Part shown: one piece after another, positions 15,840 through 24,572 of the stretch
Position numbering within the stretch: the first letter of the stretch is position 1
How the letters are laid out: every line of letters begins with the position of its first letter
Notes under the pieces: generated by a model
The model's database searches: none
Told to the model about the DNA's origin: nothing
What the model saw: the letters and a program-made list of their open reading frames with translations, nothing else
From: Occultella glacieicola
Lineage (GTDB): Bacteria > Actinomycetota > Actinomycetes > Actinomycetales > Beutenbergiaceae
Reading direction: 5' to 3'
Assembly (NCBI RefSeq): GCF_004353825.1
Contig: NZ_SMNA01000003.1
Span: forward strand, 248,001 to 312,000
DNA: 64,000 bases
Program-made: the position numbers and the translations under genes

Positions 15840-17347
15840 GCTGCCTCTCCTTCCATGACGAGGTCGAGGACCCGGTGTTCGTCGATATCCCGGGCCGGGC
15901 CGCTGTGGACCACCCGCCCGTCGGCGACCACGTGAATGGTGTCACTGAGCCCGAGCACCTCGGGCAACTCGCTGGAGACCACGAGGATGGCCGTGCCGGC
16001 CGCGGCGAGCTCCGCGATCAACTTGTAGATCTCCGCGCGGGCGCCGACGTCGACGCCACGGGTCGGTTCGTCGAGGACCAGGACCCGGCACCCGTGCTCC
16101 AACCACCGGCCGAGCAGGATCTTCTGCTGATTGCCGCCCGAGAACGTTCGGGTCACCCGGTTCGGGTCGGCCGGGCGCAGCTCGAGCCCGGTGATCTGCC
16201 GCATCGCGGCGCGGCGTTCCCGGTGCTCGTCGAGGAACCCGCCACGCGCGATGCGGGCGAACGAGGACAGCGTGATGTTCCGGTACAGCGGCTCATCCAG
16301 GAGCAGCCCCTGGCTCTTGCGCTCCTCTGGGCACAGCCCGACGCCTGCGGACACGGCGTCCGGCACCGAGCCGGGCCGCAACCGCCGCCCGTCGACCAGG
16401 ACCCGACCGGCGCTCGGTCGCCGGACGCCGCAGATCGCCTCCAGGATCTCGGACCGGCCGGACCCGACGAGACCCGCCAGACCCACGATCTCGCCAGCGC
16501 GGATCTGTAGCGAGACCCCCTCGAAGGTCCCCGGCAGGGCCAGGTCCTCGACGTTCAGGACCTCCGCGGCATCGGCTGCCACCGATGGCCGAGGCGGGAA
16601 CACGTACTCCTCGGTACGGCCGGTCATCAGCGTGATCAGCTCCCGGGTGGAGGTCGTCGCGACGTCGAGCCCGGTCGCCACCGTGCGGCCGTTCTTGAGC
16701 ACGGTGATCCGGTCGCCGACCTGCCGGATCTCCTCCAGTCGGTGCGAGATGTAGATGATCGCGACGCCCGCTGCCGTGACCTCGCGGACCACCCGGAAGA
16801 GGTTCTCGACCTCCTCGGCATCCAGGACGGCCGACGGCTCGTCCATCACGATGAGGCGGGCCTTCCGGGAGAGCGCACGGGCCATCGAGACCACCTGCTT
16901 GCCCGCCGCGGACAGCCGGCCCACCTCCAGGCGTGGCGAGATCTCGGCGTGGCCGAGCTGGGCGAGCAGCTCCCGGGACCGGGCGATCATGGCGCCGGCG
17001 TTGCTCAGACCGGCCCTCGACAGTTCGTGGCCGAGGAAGATGTTCTCGGCGACCGTGAGCCCGTCGACGACGTCGAGCTCCTGGTACATCGTCGCGATCC
17101 CGAGCCGCAGCGCGGCCACCGGGCTGGTGATCGTGACCGGTTGGTCGTCGATGTGGATCTCGCCGTCGTTCGGCTGGTGGGCCCCGGCGAGGACCTTGAT
17201 CAGGGTCGACTTCCCGGCCCCGTTCTGTCCGAGCACGCAGTGCACCTCACCGGTGCGCACGTCGAGATCCACGCCATCGAGTGCCTTCGCACCCGGGAAG
17301 TTTTTGACGGTGCCACGCATCGTCAGGAACGTGTCGCCGGTGACCAT
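15836..17347 (-). CDS. Sugar ABC transporter ATP-binding protein (RbsA-like, two domains)
   Basis: A 503-aa dual ABC ATPase of the ribose/xylose import type. The first domain has GQNGAGKSTL, LSAAGKQVVSMARAL and LIVMDEPSAVLD. The second has GLVGSGRSEIL, FSGGNQQKILLGRWL and VLVLDEPTRGVDVG, the degenerate second Walker A being typical for the family. It is the first gene of the operon and faces a ROK repressor. Upstream stands a well-spaced promoter whose -10 box ends 6 bases before the ATG, so the transcript is probably leaderless. Confidence 0.94.
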   Translation of the reverse strand: MVTGDTFLTMRGTVKNFPGAKALDGVDLDVRTGEVHCVLGQNGAGKSTLIKVLAGAHQPNDGEIHIDDQPVTITSPVAALRLGIATMYQELDVVDGLTVAENIFLGHELSRAGLSNAGAMIARSRELLAQLGHAEISPRLEVGRLSAAGKQVVSMARALSRKARLIVMDEPSAVLDAEEVENLFRVVREVTAAGVAIIYISHRLEEIRQVGDRITVLKNGRTVATGLDVATTSTRELITLMTGRTEEYVFPPRPSVAADAAEVLNVEDLALPGTFEGVSLQIRAGEIVGLAGLVGSGRSEILEAICGVRRPSAGRVLVDGRRLRPGSVPDAVSAGVGLCPEERKSQGLLLDEPLYRNITLSSFARIARGGFLDEHRERRAAMRQITGLELRPADPNRVTRTFSGGNQQKILLGRWLEHGCRVLVLDEPTRGVDVGARAEIYKLIAELAAAGTAILVVSSELPEVLGLSDTIHVVADGRVVHSGPARDIDEHRVLDLVMEGEAA

Positions 17348-17353
17348 GCGCCG

Positions 17354-17382
17354 AACCTAGGCGACCTTCTGTCGGCCGTCAA
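17354..17382 (-). promoter_or_regulatory. Promoter of the sugar ABC operon (leaderless)
   Basis: On the minus strand, TTGACG (17382-17377) and TAGGTT (17359-17354) are separated by exactly 17 bases. Only 6 bases lie between TAGGTT and the ATG, placing the start of transcription at or next to the start codon. It is the best -35/-10 match noticed in the window. Confidence 0.8.
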
Positions 17383-17425
17383 GCAAAAGTCGGCGCGGCG
17401 GCCAGCTGTGACCGATCCGTGACCC

Positions 17426-17431
17426 TATAGT
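17426..17431 (+). promoter_or_regulatory. Predicted -10 box of the ROK gene
   Basis: TATAGT lies 24 bases before the ROK start codon and sits inside the imperfect dyad GACCCTATAGTGGTC (17421-17435), a possible autoregulatory operator. An AAGGAGG ribosome-binding site follows. Confidence 0.5.
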
Positions 17432-17454
17432 GGTCGTTCGCCGCAAGGAGGCCC

Positions 17455-18636
17455 ATGGGTCAGACCCGTCGATCGAACGCTCCGCCCACCGGGCTCAGCG
17501 GCATGCTCACGCTGCTGCGCGACGGCGTGCCGCGCTCGCGCGCCGAACTCGTGGAGGCGACCGGGCACGCCCGGTCCACCATCGCCCAACGCATCGACCT
17601 GCTGCTCGAGAGCGGCCTGCTGGTCCACGGCGGCGCGGCCAGCTCGACCGGCGGGCGACCGCCGGAGGTGTTCGCGTTCGCGCCGGCCTCGCGCACGATC
17701 CTGGCCGTGGACGCGGGCGCCGCGCACCTGCACGTCGCGGTGACGGACCTCGATGGCAGCATCCTCGCCGAGCGTCAGGAGGAGGCTGCGATCGGCGACG
17801 GCCCGGACGTGATTCTCGCCCGGGTCGCGACGCTCGGCCACGAACTGCTCGGCGAGGTCGGACGCCCGTGCGGCGAACTCGTCGGGGTCGGGGTGGGCGT
17901 GCCCGGACCGGTCGAGCACGACACCGGCAGGCCCCGCAATCCCCCGATCATGCCTGGCTGGGACGGCGCCGACATCCCGGGGCTGCTCGGCGAGCGGTTC
18001 CGGGTGCCGGTCCTCGTCGACAACGACGTGAACCTGATGGCGGCCGGCGAGCACTGGGCCCGCTACCGCGACATCGACGACCTCGTCTTCGTCAAGGTCG
18101 CCACCGGGATCGGGGCGGGCATCATCTCCGAGGGACGGATCCACCGGGGCGCCCAGGGCGCGGCCGGCGACCTCGGCCACATCGCCGTGCCCGGCGGCGC
18201 GGACGTGCTCTGCACCTGCGGCAACACCGGCTGCCTCGAGGCCCTGGCGAGCCGCCGGGCGGTGCGTGCGGCGTGGCTCGCGGCCGGCCGCAGCGCCGAG
18301 GAGGCCGCGGACATCCACGCCCTCATCCGTTCCGATGACCCGCTCGCCCTGGAGTTGTCGAACCGGGCGGGCCGGGACATCGGGGCGGTGCTGGCGGGCA
18401 CGGTCAGCCTGCTCAACCCGTCCGTGGTGGTGATCGGGGGCTCGATGGCGATGGACAACCCGGTCCTCATCGAGGCGATCGCCACCGCGATCCGAACGAG
18501 GTCCCTCGCGCTGGCGACGAGGGACCTGCGCATCGAGACCACCGGCACCGGCGCCCGGGCCGCGGTCCTGGGCGCCGCCCGGATGATCGCCGACCACGTG
18601 CTCTCCGACGAGGCCATCGAGACCCTCCTACCGTGA
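17455..18636 (+). CDS. ROK-family transcriptional repressor
   Basis: A 393-aa regulator with an N-terminal winged helix (about residues 10-65: MLTLLRDGVPRSRAELVEAT, GHARSTIAQRIDLLLESGLL) fused to a ROK sugar-kinase-like domain. The ROK part has LAVDAGAAHLHVAV, the VGVPGPVE motif, VPVLVDNDVNLMAAGEHW, and the zinc site CTCGNTGCLEAL. Divergent placement next to the sugar ABC operon makes it the likely repressor of that operon, released by the transported sugar or its phosphate. AAGGAGG precedes the ATG. Confidence 0.92.
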   Translation: MGQTRRSNAPPTGLSGMLTLLRDGVPRSRAELVEATGHARSTIAQRIDLLLESGLLVHGGAASSTGGRPPEVFAFAPASRTILAVDAGAAHLHVAVTDLDGSILAERQEEAAIGDGPDVILARVATLGHELLGEVGRPCGELVGVGVGVPGPVEHDTGRPRNPPIMPGWDGADIPGLLGERFRVPVLVDNDVNLMAAGEHWARYRDIDDLVFVKVATGIGAGIISEGRIHRGAQGAAGDLGHIAVPGGADVLCTCGNTGCLEALASRRAVRAAWLAAGRSAEEAADIHALIRSDDPLALELSNRAGRDIGAVLAGTVSLLNPSVVVIGGSMAMDNPVLIEAIATAIRTRSLALATRDLRIETTGTGARAAVLGAARMIADHVLSDEAIETLLP

Positions 18637-18672
18637 GGCCCGGGCTCTGGTCTGCGGGGCCGCCGCTCCACT

Positions 18673-18678
18673 AGGGTC
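18673..18678 (+). promoter_or_regulatory. Predicted -10 box upstream of the M17 aminopeptidase gene
   Basis: TAGGGT lies 70 bases before the start codon, in the 112-base gap after the ROK gene. No convincing -35 box was seen. Confidence 0.4.
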
Positions 18679-18748
18679 GGCACCAGTTCTCGCACGTGTT
18701 CGACCCAGCGGATGAGGCCCGTGTGGCCACGACAAGAGGACATCGAAG

Positions 18749-20242
18749 ATGAGCAACCCGACCAGCATCTTCACCCCGGCCAGCCTCACTGCACGTTCGG
18801 TCGACGTCACGGTCACGGGCCTGGATGGAGCCCCGGAGGTCGCGGCGCACGGGATCCCCGTCTCCCCCGGCGTCGACGTACCCGCCCTGCTCGGGCTCGA
18901 CCGCGACGCTCTCTCCGCGGTCGGGTTCACCGGTGCCGTGGGTGAGACCCTGGTCCTGCCCGGCACGCCGATCCGGGTGGCCTACGGAACCGGACCACAG
19001 GAGGAGATCAGCTCCACGTCCGTGCGTGACGCCGCGGCCGCGTGCTCGCTCGCCGTGTCCCGGAGCACGGCCCTCGCTCTGGACCTGCCCGGCTCCACCG
19101 ACGAGGCGGGCGCGTTCGCCACAGCCGCGGTGGAGGGCGCGCTGCTGGCCCGGTACTCGTACCGACTCGGGCGGCCGTCGCCCAGCGCCCCGTTGGCCGC
19201 GTTGATGCTGCGTACCGGGGCCGATGGCGTCGCTGCGGCCGAGGAGGGCGCTCGCCGCGGCCAGATCCTGGTCCGCACCGCCGAGCGCAGCCGCGATCTC
19301 GCGAACGCTCCCGGAGGCGCGCTCACCGCCGCCCGGTTCGCCGAGCTCGCGACCGAGATCGGCGCGTCCGCCGGACTCCGGGTCGAGGTCTTCGACGAGG
19401 CGGCTCTGCGCGACCTCGGCTGCGGCGGCCTGCTCGGCGTGAACCTCGGCAGCGTCGACCCACCCCGGATGGTGAAGCTGACCTACGAGCCGTCCGGGAC
19501 GCCGTCGGGCCGGCTGACCCTGGTCGGCAAGGGGATCATGTACGACTCGGGCGGGATCGCGCTCAAGCCCGGTGACCTGATGCATGCGGCCATGAAGAAC
19601 GACATGACCGGCGCCGGGGCGATCCTGGCCGCGATGACCGCCCTCGGCGAGCTGGACTGCCCCACCCAAGTGACCGGGTTCCTGATGTGCACCGACAACA
19701 TGCCCTCCGGCTCCGCCATGAAGCTGGGGGACGTCCTGACCATTCGCGGCGGCACCACGGTCGAGGTGCTGAACACCGACGCCGAGGGCCGGCTGGTGAT
19801 GGCCGACGCCCTGGTGCTGGCCACCGAGGAGCCCACCGACGCGATCGTGGACATCGCCACCCTCACCGGTGCCTGCATGCGTGCTCTCGGCACCGAGATC
19901 GCCGGGGTGATGGGCAACGACTCCGGCGTGATCGACCAGGTCCGCCACGCCGGTGAGCGGGTCGACGAGCCGGTCTGGGAACTGCCGCTGGCCCGCCGCT
20001 ACCGCAAGGAGCTCGACTCGACGATCGCGGACCTCAAGAACCTCGGCGGCCCGAACGCGGGGGCGATCACCGCCGCGCTGTTCCTCGAGGAGTTCGTGGA
20101 TGGCCGCCCCTGGGCCCACCTGGATATCGCCGGGACCGCCCAGGCGGACGCCGCGAACGGGTGGCGCAACAAGGGCGCCACCGGCTTCGGTGCCCGGCTG
20201 CTGGTGGACCTGGCCCTGAACTTCACGGCACCCGGCCGGTAG
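18749..20242 (+). CDS. M17-family leucyl aminopeptidase
   Basis: Cytosolic metallo-aminopeptidase of 497 aa, removing N-terminal residues from peptides. The catalytic C-terminal half has LVGKGIMYDSGGIALK, with the conserved Lys and Asp metal ligands, and the family signature NTDAEGRLVMADAL at about residues 344-357. The N-terminal domain is divergent, as usual for M17. It ends 8 bases before the AbgT transporter gene, so uptake of small peptides or aminoacyl conjugates followed by hydrolysis is a reasonable inference. AGAGGA precedes the ATG. Confidence 0.9.
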   Translation: MSNPTSIFTPASLTARSVDVTVTGLDGAPEVAAHGIPVSPGVDVPALLGLDRDALSAVGFTGAVGETLVLPGTPIRVAYGTGPQEEISSTSVRDAAAACSLAVSRSTALALDLPGSTDEAGAFATAAVEGALLARYSYRLGRPSPSAPLAALMLRTGADGVAAAEEGARRGQILVRTAERSRDLANAPGGALTAARFAELATEIGASAGLRVEVFDEAALRDLGCGGLLGVNLGSVDPPRMVKLTYEPSGTPSGRLTLVGKGIMYDSGGIALKPGDLMHAAMKNDMTGAGAILAAMTALGELDCPTQVTGFLMCTDNMPSGSAMKLGDVLTIRGGTTVEVLNTDAEGRLVMADALVLATEEPTDAIVDIATLTGACMRALGTEIAGVMGNDSGVIDQVRHAGERVDEPVWELPLARRYRKELDSTIADLKNLGGPNAGAITAALFLEEFVDGRPWAHLDIAGTAQADAANGWRNKGATGFGARLLVDLALNFTAPGR

Positions 20243-20250
20243 GAGGCATC

Positions 20251-21918
20251 ATGACCGAGCTCACCGCCGACGAGACCCCGGCCGACACCAAGGGCTTCCT
20301 GAACTGGATCGAGCGGGTCGGCAACAAGGTGCCGAACCCGACGATCATGTTCGTCTACCTCATCGGCCTGATCGCGGTGATCTCCCTGATCCTGGCCTGG
20401 GTCGGGGTGTCGGTCACCGACGAGGTGGTCACCCCGGTCCCGCGCGACGAGTTCAACCAGGTCAATGAGCACCTGGGTGGCACCTGGACGATCTACGACT
20501 CCGTGACGGGAGAGCCCGCCGAGGTCCCGGAGTACATCGTCGAGGAGGTCACCTTCGAGGTCCGCAGCCTGCTGTCCGTCGAGGGCCTCCGGTTCTCCTT
20601 CTCGTCCTTCGTCGACAATTTCGCCGGCTTCGGCGTGGTCGCGGTCGTGCTCGTCGCGATGGCCGGGGTCGGTGTCGCCGAGCACGCCGGCCTCATGGGG
20701 GCCCTGATCCGGCGCACCGTGAAGGTCGCACCCAAGCGGTGGCTCGCCTTCATCCTGATCTTCGTCGGCGTGCTGTCCTCGGTGGCGACGGACGCCGGGT
20801 ACCTGATCCTGGTCCCGCTCGCCGCCGCGGCCTTCCTCACCGTCGGGCGACATCCGCTCGCCGGCCTGGCCGCCGCGTTCGCCGGCGTCGGCGCCGTGTT
20901 CGGGGTGAACCTGCTGATCACACCGTCGGACAGCATGCTCACCGAGATCACGAACGAGGTCCTCGCCACCGCCGGGATGGAGACGCTGGAGGTCACCCAG
21001 AACTTCTACTTCGCGATCGTCTCGTCCATCGCGATGGCCGTGGTCGTGCTGCTGGTCACCCTGTTCGTGACCGAGAAGCGACTCGGGACCTACCAGCGCG
21101 ACGACCTGGCCGCGGGCGTGGCCGAGGCGAACGCCGACGAGGAGGTCGACGAGGCCGCCGAGGCCCGGGGACTGAGATTCTCGTTCTGGGCACTGATCGG
21201 CTTCGTGGCCCTGATCGCCCTGCTCACGGCTCCTCCGGGGGCTCCGCTGCGTGACCCGGAGACCGGGGCGGTCATCGGCACCACGCCGTTCATGGCGAGC
21301 CTCGTCTTCATCATCTCGCTCGCGTTCCTGGTCTGCGGCGCCGCCTACGGTGCCGGGGCGAAGACCCTGGTGGGCGGGAACGCCGCCGTCGCCGCGATCA
21401 CCAAGACGTTCGCGAGCCTCGGCGGGTTGCTGCTGATGTTCCTGATGATCGCCCAGTTCATCGCGCTGTTCAACTGGTCGAACCTGCCGACGGTCGCGGC
21501 CGTCTCGGCTGCCGAACTGCTGGAGACGGCGGACGTCCCGGCGCTCGTGCTGCTGCTGGCGTTCATCCTGGTGATCGTCATCCTCGACTTCATCCTCCCG
21601 GGCCTGGTGCCGAAGTGGGTGATCTTCGCGCCGGTGTTCATCCCGATCTTCGCCTCGCTCGACGTGGCCCCGCAGACGCTGCTGGCCGCCTACCGCGTCG
21701 GCGACTCGCCGGTGAACGTGCTCACCCCGCTCATGGTGTACCTGCCGTTCATGGTCACCGTGGCGCAGCGGTACAAGAAGGACGCCGGCATCGGCACGAT
21801 CATCGCCCTGATGATCCCGTACGCGGTGGCGGTGCTGGTCACCTGGACCGTGCTGTTCGCAGCCTGGTTCCTGTTGGGGATCCCGTGGGGTCCCGGCGCG
21901 CCGGTGGACATGGGCTGA
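20251..21918 (+). CDS. AbgT-family transporter
   Basis: A 555-aa membrane protein of the p-aminobenzoyl-glutamate transporter family. It starts with the AbgT pattern GFLNWIERVGNKVPNPTIMFVYL, then has GVGVAEHAGLMGALIR, VGVLSSVATDAGYLILVPL and the C-terminal DSPVNVLTPLMVYLPFMV, all family hallmarks. It has about 12 hydrophobic segments. Members import p-aminobenzoyl-glutamate or export sulfa drugs. GGAGG 5 bases upstream fixes the ATG at 20251; the frame is open earlier but overlaps the aminopeptidase. It is probably an operon with the genes on either side. Confidence 0.92.
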   Translation: MTELTADETPADTKGFLNWIERVGNKVPNPTIMFVYLIGLIAVISLILAWVGVSVTDEVVTPVPRDEFNQVNEHLGGTWTIYDSVTGEPAEVPEYIVEEVTFEVRSLLSVEGLRFSFSSFVDNFAGFGVVAVVLVAMAGVGVAEHAGLMGALIRRTVKVAPKRWLAFILIFVGVLSSVATDAGYLILVPLAAAAFLTVGRHPLAGLAAAFAGVGAVFGVNLLITPSDSMLTEITNEVLATAGMETLEVTQNFYFAIVSSIAMAVVVLLVTLFVTEKRLGTYQRDDLAAGVAEANADEEVDEAAEARGLRFSFWALIGFVALIALLTAPPGAPLRDPETGAVIGTTPFMASLVFIISLAFLVCGAAYGAGAKTLVGGNAAVAAITKTFASLGGLLLMFLMIAQFIALFNWSNLPTVAAVSAAELLETADVPALVLLLAFILVIVILDFILPGLVPKWVIFAPVFIPIFASLDVAPQTLLAAYRVGDSPVNVLTPLMVYLPFMVTVAQRYKKDAGIGTIIALMIPYAVAVLVTWTVLFAAWFLLGIPWGPGAPVDMG

Positions 21919-21958
21919 GCCGTCCGCAGACCGACAACCGAGCGCGAAGGAACCCAGC

Positions 21959-23767
21959 ATCGATCCCGCAACGATCACCCTGATCATCCTCGGGCTGGCC
22001 GTGGTCGCCTTCATCACGAACAAGCTCCCGGTCGGGGTGGTCGCCCTGCTCGTGGCCCTGTCCCTCTGGGCCACGGGTGTCCTGGACCTCGGTGGCGCCC
22101 TCGGTGGCTTCGGCGACCCGGTGGTGATCTTCCTCGCCAGCCTGTTCGTGGTCAGCGAAGGGCTCGACGCCTCCGGGGTCACCGCCTGGGCCGGCCAGAC
22201 CCTCGCCCAGCGCGCGGGCACCTCGCCGCGCCGGGTCCTCGTCGCCGTCATGATCCTCTGCGCGCTGCTGACCACCCTGCTCACCCCGAACGGCTCGGTG
22301 GCGGCGCTGCTCCCGATGGTCATCCTGCTCGCGCTGCGCGCGAAAACCTCGCCCTCGCAGTTCCTCATGCCGCTGGCTTTCGCGGCGCACGCGGGCTCGA
22401 TGCTCGCCCTGACCGGCACCGTCGTCAACGTCATCGTCTCCGACGCCTCCGCCGACGCCGGAGCCGGGCGGTTCGGGTTCTTCGAGTTCGCGCTGATCGG
22501 ACTCCCGTTGCTCGCGATCACCATCGCCGCCTGTGTGATCCTCGGTCCGCTCGTGCTGCCCAAGGAGACCCCGAAGTACGTCCCGCCGGACCTGAGTCGG
22601 CACGCGAACACCCTGGCCGGGCAGTACGACCTCACCGGCGGGCTGCACCGGCTCCGGATCAGGGAGGGCTCCCCGCTGGTGGGCACCGCCCTGGGTGACC
22701 TGGATCTGGGCGCCGACCATCCGGGCCTGCGGTTCGTGGGTGCGCAGCGCCCGGACCGCAGCCCGGCACCGGCCGCGCACCTGCTCGACGTCGATGACGT
22801 GCTGGTCGTCGCGGGCCCCTCCGACCAGGTCGGCCGGCTCATGATCGACTCCGACCTCGCGGTGCGGATGCTCCCGCACAGCGCCGAGCCCGACGGCGGC
22901 CTCATCACCAGGGAGGCGGGCGTGGTCGAGGTGGTCGTCCCGCCTCGCTCCCCGTTCCTCGGCGACCGCGTCTTCCCGGGCATGGTGCGCGGCTCGGACG
23001 TGGTCATCCTGGCCGTGCGCCGCCGCGGGAAGGACGTCCTCGGCGCCACGGATGTGACCGAGGGCGACGTGCTGCTGCTGCACGGCACCTGGCCGGCCGT
23101 GGACGCCCTCGTCGACGACCGGGACGTCCTCCTGGTCGACTCCCCCGACCTGCTGCGGCGCCAGGCCGTGCCGTTCGGCAGCAAGGCCCCGCGGGCCCTG
23201 ATCGTGGTCGCGGTCATGGTGGTGCTGCTGGTGCTCGGGGTGGTGCCGGCCGCCGTCGCCGGCATCATCGGCGCGCTCGGCATGGTGGCGACCCGGGTGG
23301 TCACCGTGCCGCAGGCCTACCGGGCCCTGCCCTGGGAGATCATCATCCTGATCGGCGGCCTGATCCCGCTCTCGGTGGCCATCACGGACTCCGGTGCGGC
23401 CGACCTGATCGCCGACGTCATCGTGACCGTGGTCGGGGAGGCCAACCCGTACGTGCTGCTGGTGACCCTGTTCGTCTTCACCTGCGCCCTCGGCCAGGTG
23501 GTCTCGAACACGGCGACGGTCCTGATCGTGGTCCCGATCGCCCTCGCGGCAGCCGCCGAGACCGGGCTGGCGGTCCAGCCCGTGCTGATGCTGGTCGGCG
23601 TCGCCGGTGCGGCCTCGTTCCTGACCCCGATCGCCACGCCGTCCAACCTGATGGTGATGGGACCCGGCGGCTACCGGTTCGGCAGCTATTGGCGGCTCGG
23701 GCTACCGGTCATGGCACTCTGGCTGGTCGTGGCCCTGCTGGTGATCCCGGTGTTCTGGCCGCTGTAG
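21959..23767 (+). CDS. SLC13-family permease with two TrkA-C domains; probable ATC start
   Basis: Anion or dicarboxylate transporter of about 602 aa. Hydrophobic helices occupy residues 1-185, two RCK/TrkA-C-like cytosolic domains about 210-395 (LRIREGSPLVGTALGDLDL and VVVPPRSPFLGDRVFPGM), and more helices to the end. The first clear start codon is GTG at 22001, but that removes the first half of helix 1. Homology runs back to an ATC codon at 21959 (IDPATITLIILGLAVV), which has GAAGGAA 6 bases upstream. No ATG, GTG or TTG lies in frame between. An ATC start, or an ATG-to-ATC change, is the best reading. It follows the AbgT gene by 40 bases. Confidence 0.82.
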   Translation: MDPATITLIILGLAVVAFITNKLPVGVVALLVALSLWATGVLDLGGALGGFGDPVVIFLASLFVVSEGLDASGVTAWAGQTLAQRAGTSPRRVLVAVMILCALLTTLLTPNGSVAALLPMVILLALRAKTSPSQFLMPLAFAAHAGSMLALTGTVVNVIVSDASADAGAGRFGFFEFALIGLPLLAITIAACVILGPLVLPKETPKYVPPDLSRHANTLAGQYDLTGGLHRLRIREGSPLVGTALGDLDLGADHPGLRFVGAQRPDRSPAPAAHLLDVDDVLVVAGPSDQVGRLMIDSDLAVRMLPHSAEPDGGLITREAGVVEVVVPPRSPFLGDRVFPGMVRGSDVVILAVRRRGKDVLGATDVTEGDVLLLHGTWPAVDALVDDRDVLLVDSPDLLRRQAVPFGSKAPRALIVVAVMVVLLVLGVVPAAVAGIIGALGMVATRVVTVPQAYRALPWEIIILIGGLIPLSVAITDSGAADLIADVIVTVVGEANPYVLLVTLFVFTCALGQVVSNTATVLIVVPIALAAAAETGLAVQPVLMLVGVAGAASFLTPIATPSNLMVMGPGGYRFGSYWRLGLPVMALWLVVALLVIPVFWPL

Positions 23768-23771
23768 CGGT

Positions 23772-24536
23772 TCACCGCAACCCGAGGTCGGCGTGCCGTC
23801 CACGGTAGACGGCAGTGCGCAGTTCGATCGCGTACGCGTCGAGTTCCGGCATGCCGAGCCGGCGGGCCACCTCGATCTCGGCCTCGACGTCATAGCCGAT
23901 CCGGACGAACTGGACGCCGAACGGATCGCTCGGGACGCCGTCGGGCACGCCTTCGAGGATCACGTAGCAGGCGGTGGGCTCATCCAGCGGGTTGCCCACG
24001 CTGCCGGCGTTGAACAGGGTGCGCCCCTCGGAGGTCTCCAGGTAGGCGTCATGGATGTCGCCATAGCCCACCACGGTCGGTTCCGGGCCGGGGCCGGTCA
24101 GGTCGGTGCTGACGAACATGCCCTCGAACTGCGCGGTCGTGTGCTGGAAGTGCACCCGGGTGTAGACGCTCTGCGCCGAGGCGTGGAAGAGCCGGATCCG
24201 GCGACCGCTGAGGACCAGGTCGTGGGCCAGGGGCAGGCCGCGCAGCCAGCGCCGGTCCTCGGCGGTGAGTTCGTGGTGCCACCACCACCCGGCCTCGCCC
24301 CGTTCGGGCTCGTCCTCGCGGGGCAGGAAGTCGTCCCAGTTGCCGCGCACGGTGACGGCGCACCGTTCGCGGCTCATCCGCACCGCTTCGGAACCGCGAG
24401 GGCCCTTCCCGGCGACGTCGCCCAGGTTCACGATCGTGGCGATGCCGCGGGCGTCGATGTCGGCCAGAACGGCCGTCAGGGCGGTCACGTTGCCGTGGAT
24501 GTCGGAGATGATCGCCAGCCGCTGCGGGGTGCCCAT
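23772..24536 (-). CDS. Metallophosphoesterase (calcineurin-like)
   Basis: A 254-aa phosphoesterase. Metal-ligand motifs are in family order: LAIISDIHGNVTAL, ATIVNLGDVAGKGPRG, TVRGNWDD, then FHAS and VGYGDIHDAYLE, with NAGSVGNPLDEPTA near the C terminus, as in the YfcE/diadenosine-tetraphosphatase-like group. The substrate is not known. The ATG at 24536 is two codons inside a GTG-started frame and aligns better. Its stop lies 4 bases from the SLC13 stop on the other strand. Confidence 0.9.
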   Translation of the reverse strand: MGTPQRLAIISDIHGNVTALTAVLADIDARGIATIVNLGDVAGKGPRGSEAVRMSRERCAVTVRGNWDDFLPREDEPERGEAGWWWHHELTAEDRRWLRGLPLAHDLVLSGRRIRLFHASAQSVYTRVHFQHTTAQFEGMFVSTDLTGPGPEPTVVGYGDIHDAYLETSEGRTLFNAGSVGNPLDEPTACYVILEGVPDGVPSDPFGVQFVRIGYDVEAEIEVARRLGMPELDAYAIELRTAVYRGRHADLGLR

Positions 24537-24572
24537 CGGCACAGGGTAGCGACGTGGCCCGGTCCCCTCGGT

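Noticed and set aside
19999-23304. An 1101-codon minus-strand open frame opposite the AbgT and SLC13 genes
   Set aside because: It is an artefact of extreme GC bias. It overlaps two well-supported membrane transporter genes, and its translation is repetitive Asp/Gln/His-rich without homology.
22001-23767. GTG at 22001 as the start of the SLC13 permease
   Set aside because: It would delete half of the first membrane helix and has no ribosome-binding site, whereas similarity extends to the ATC at 21959 behind GAAGGAA.
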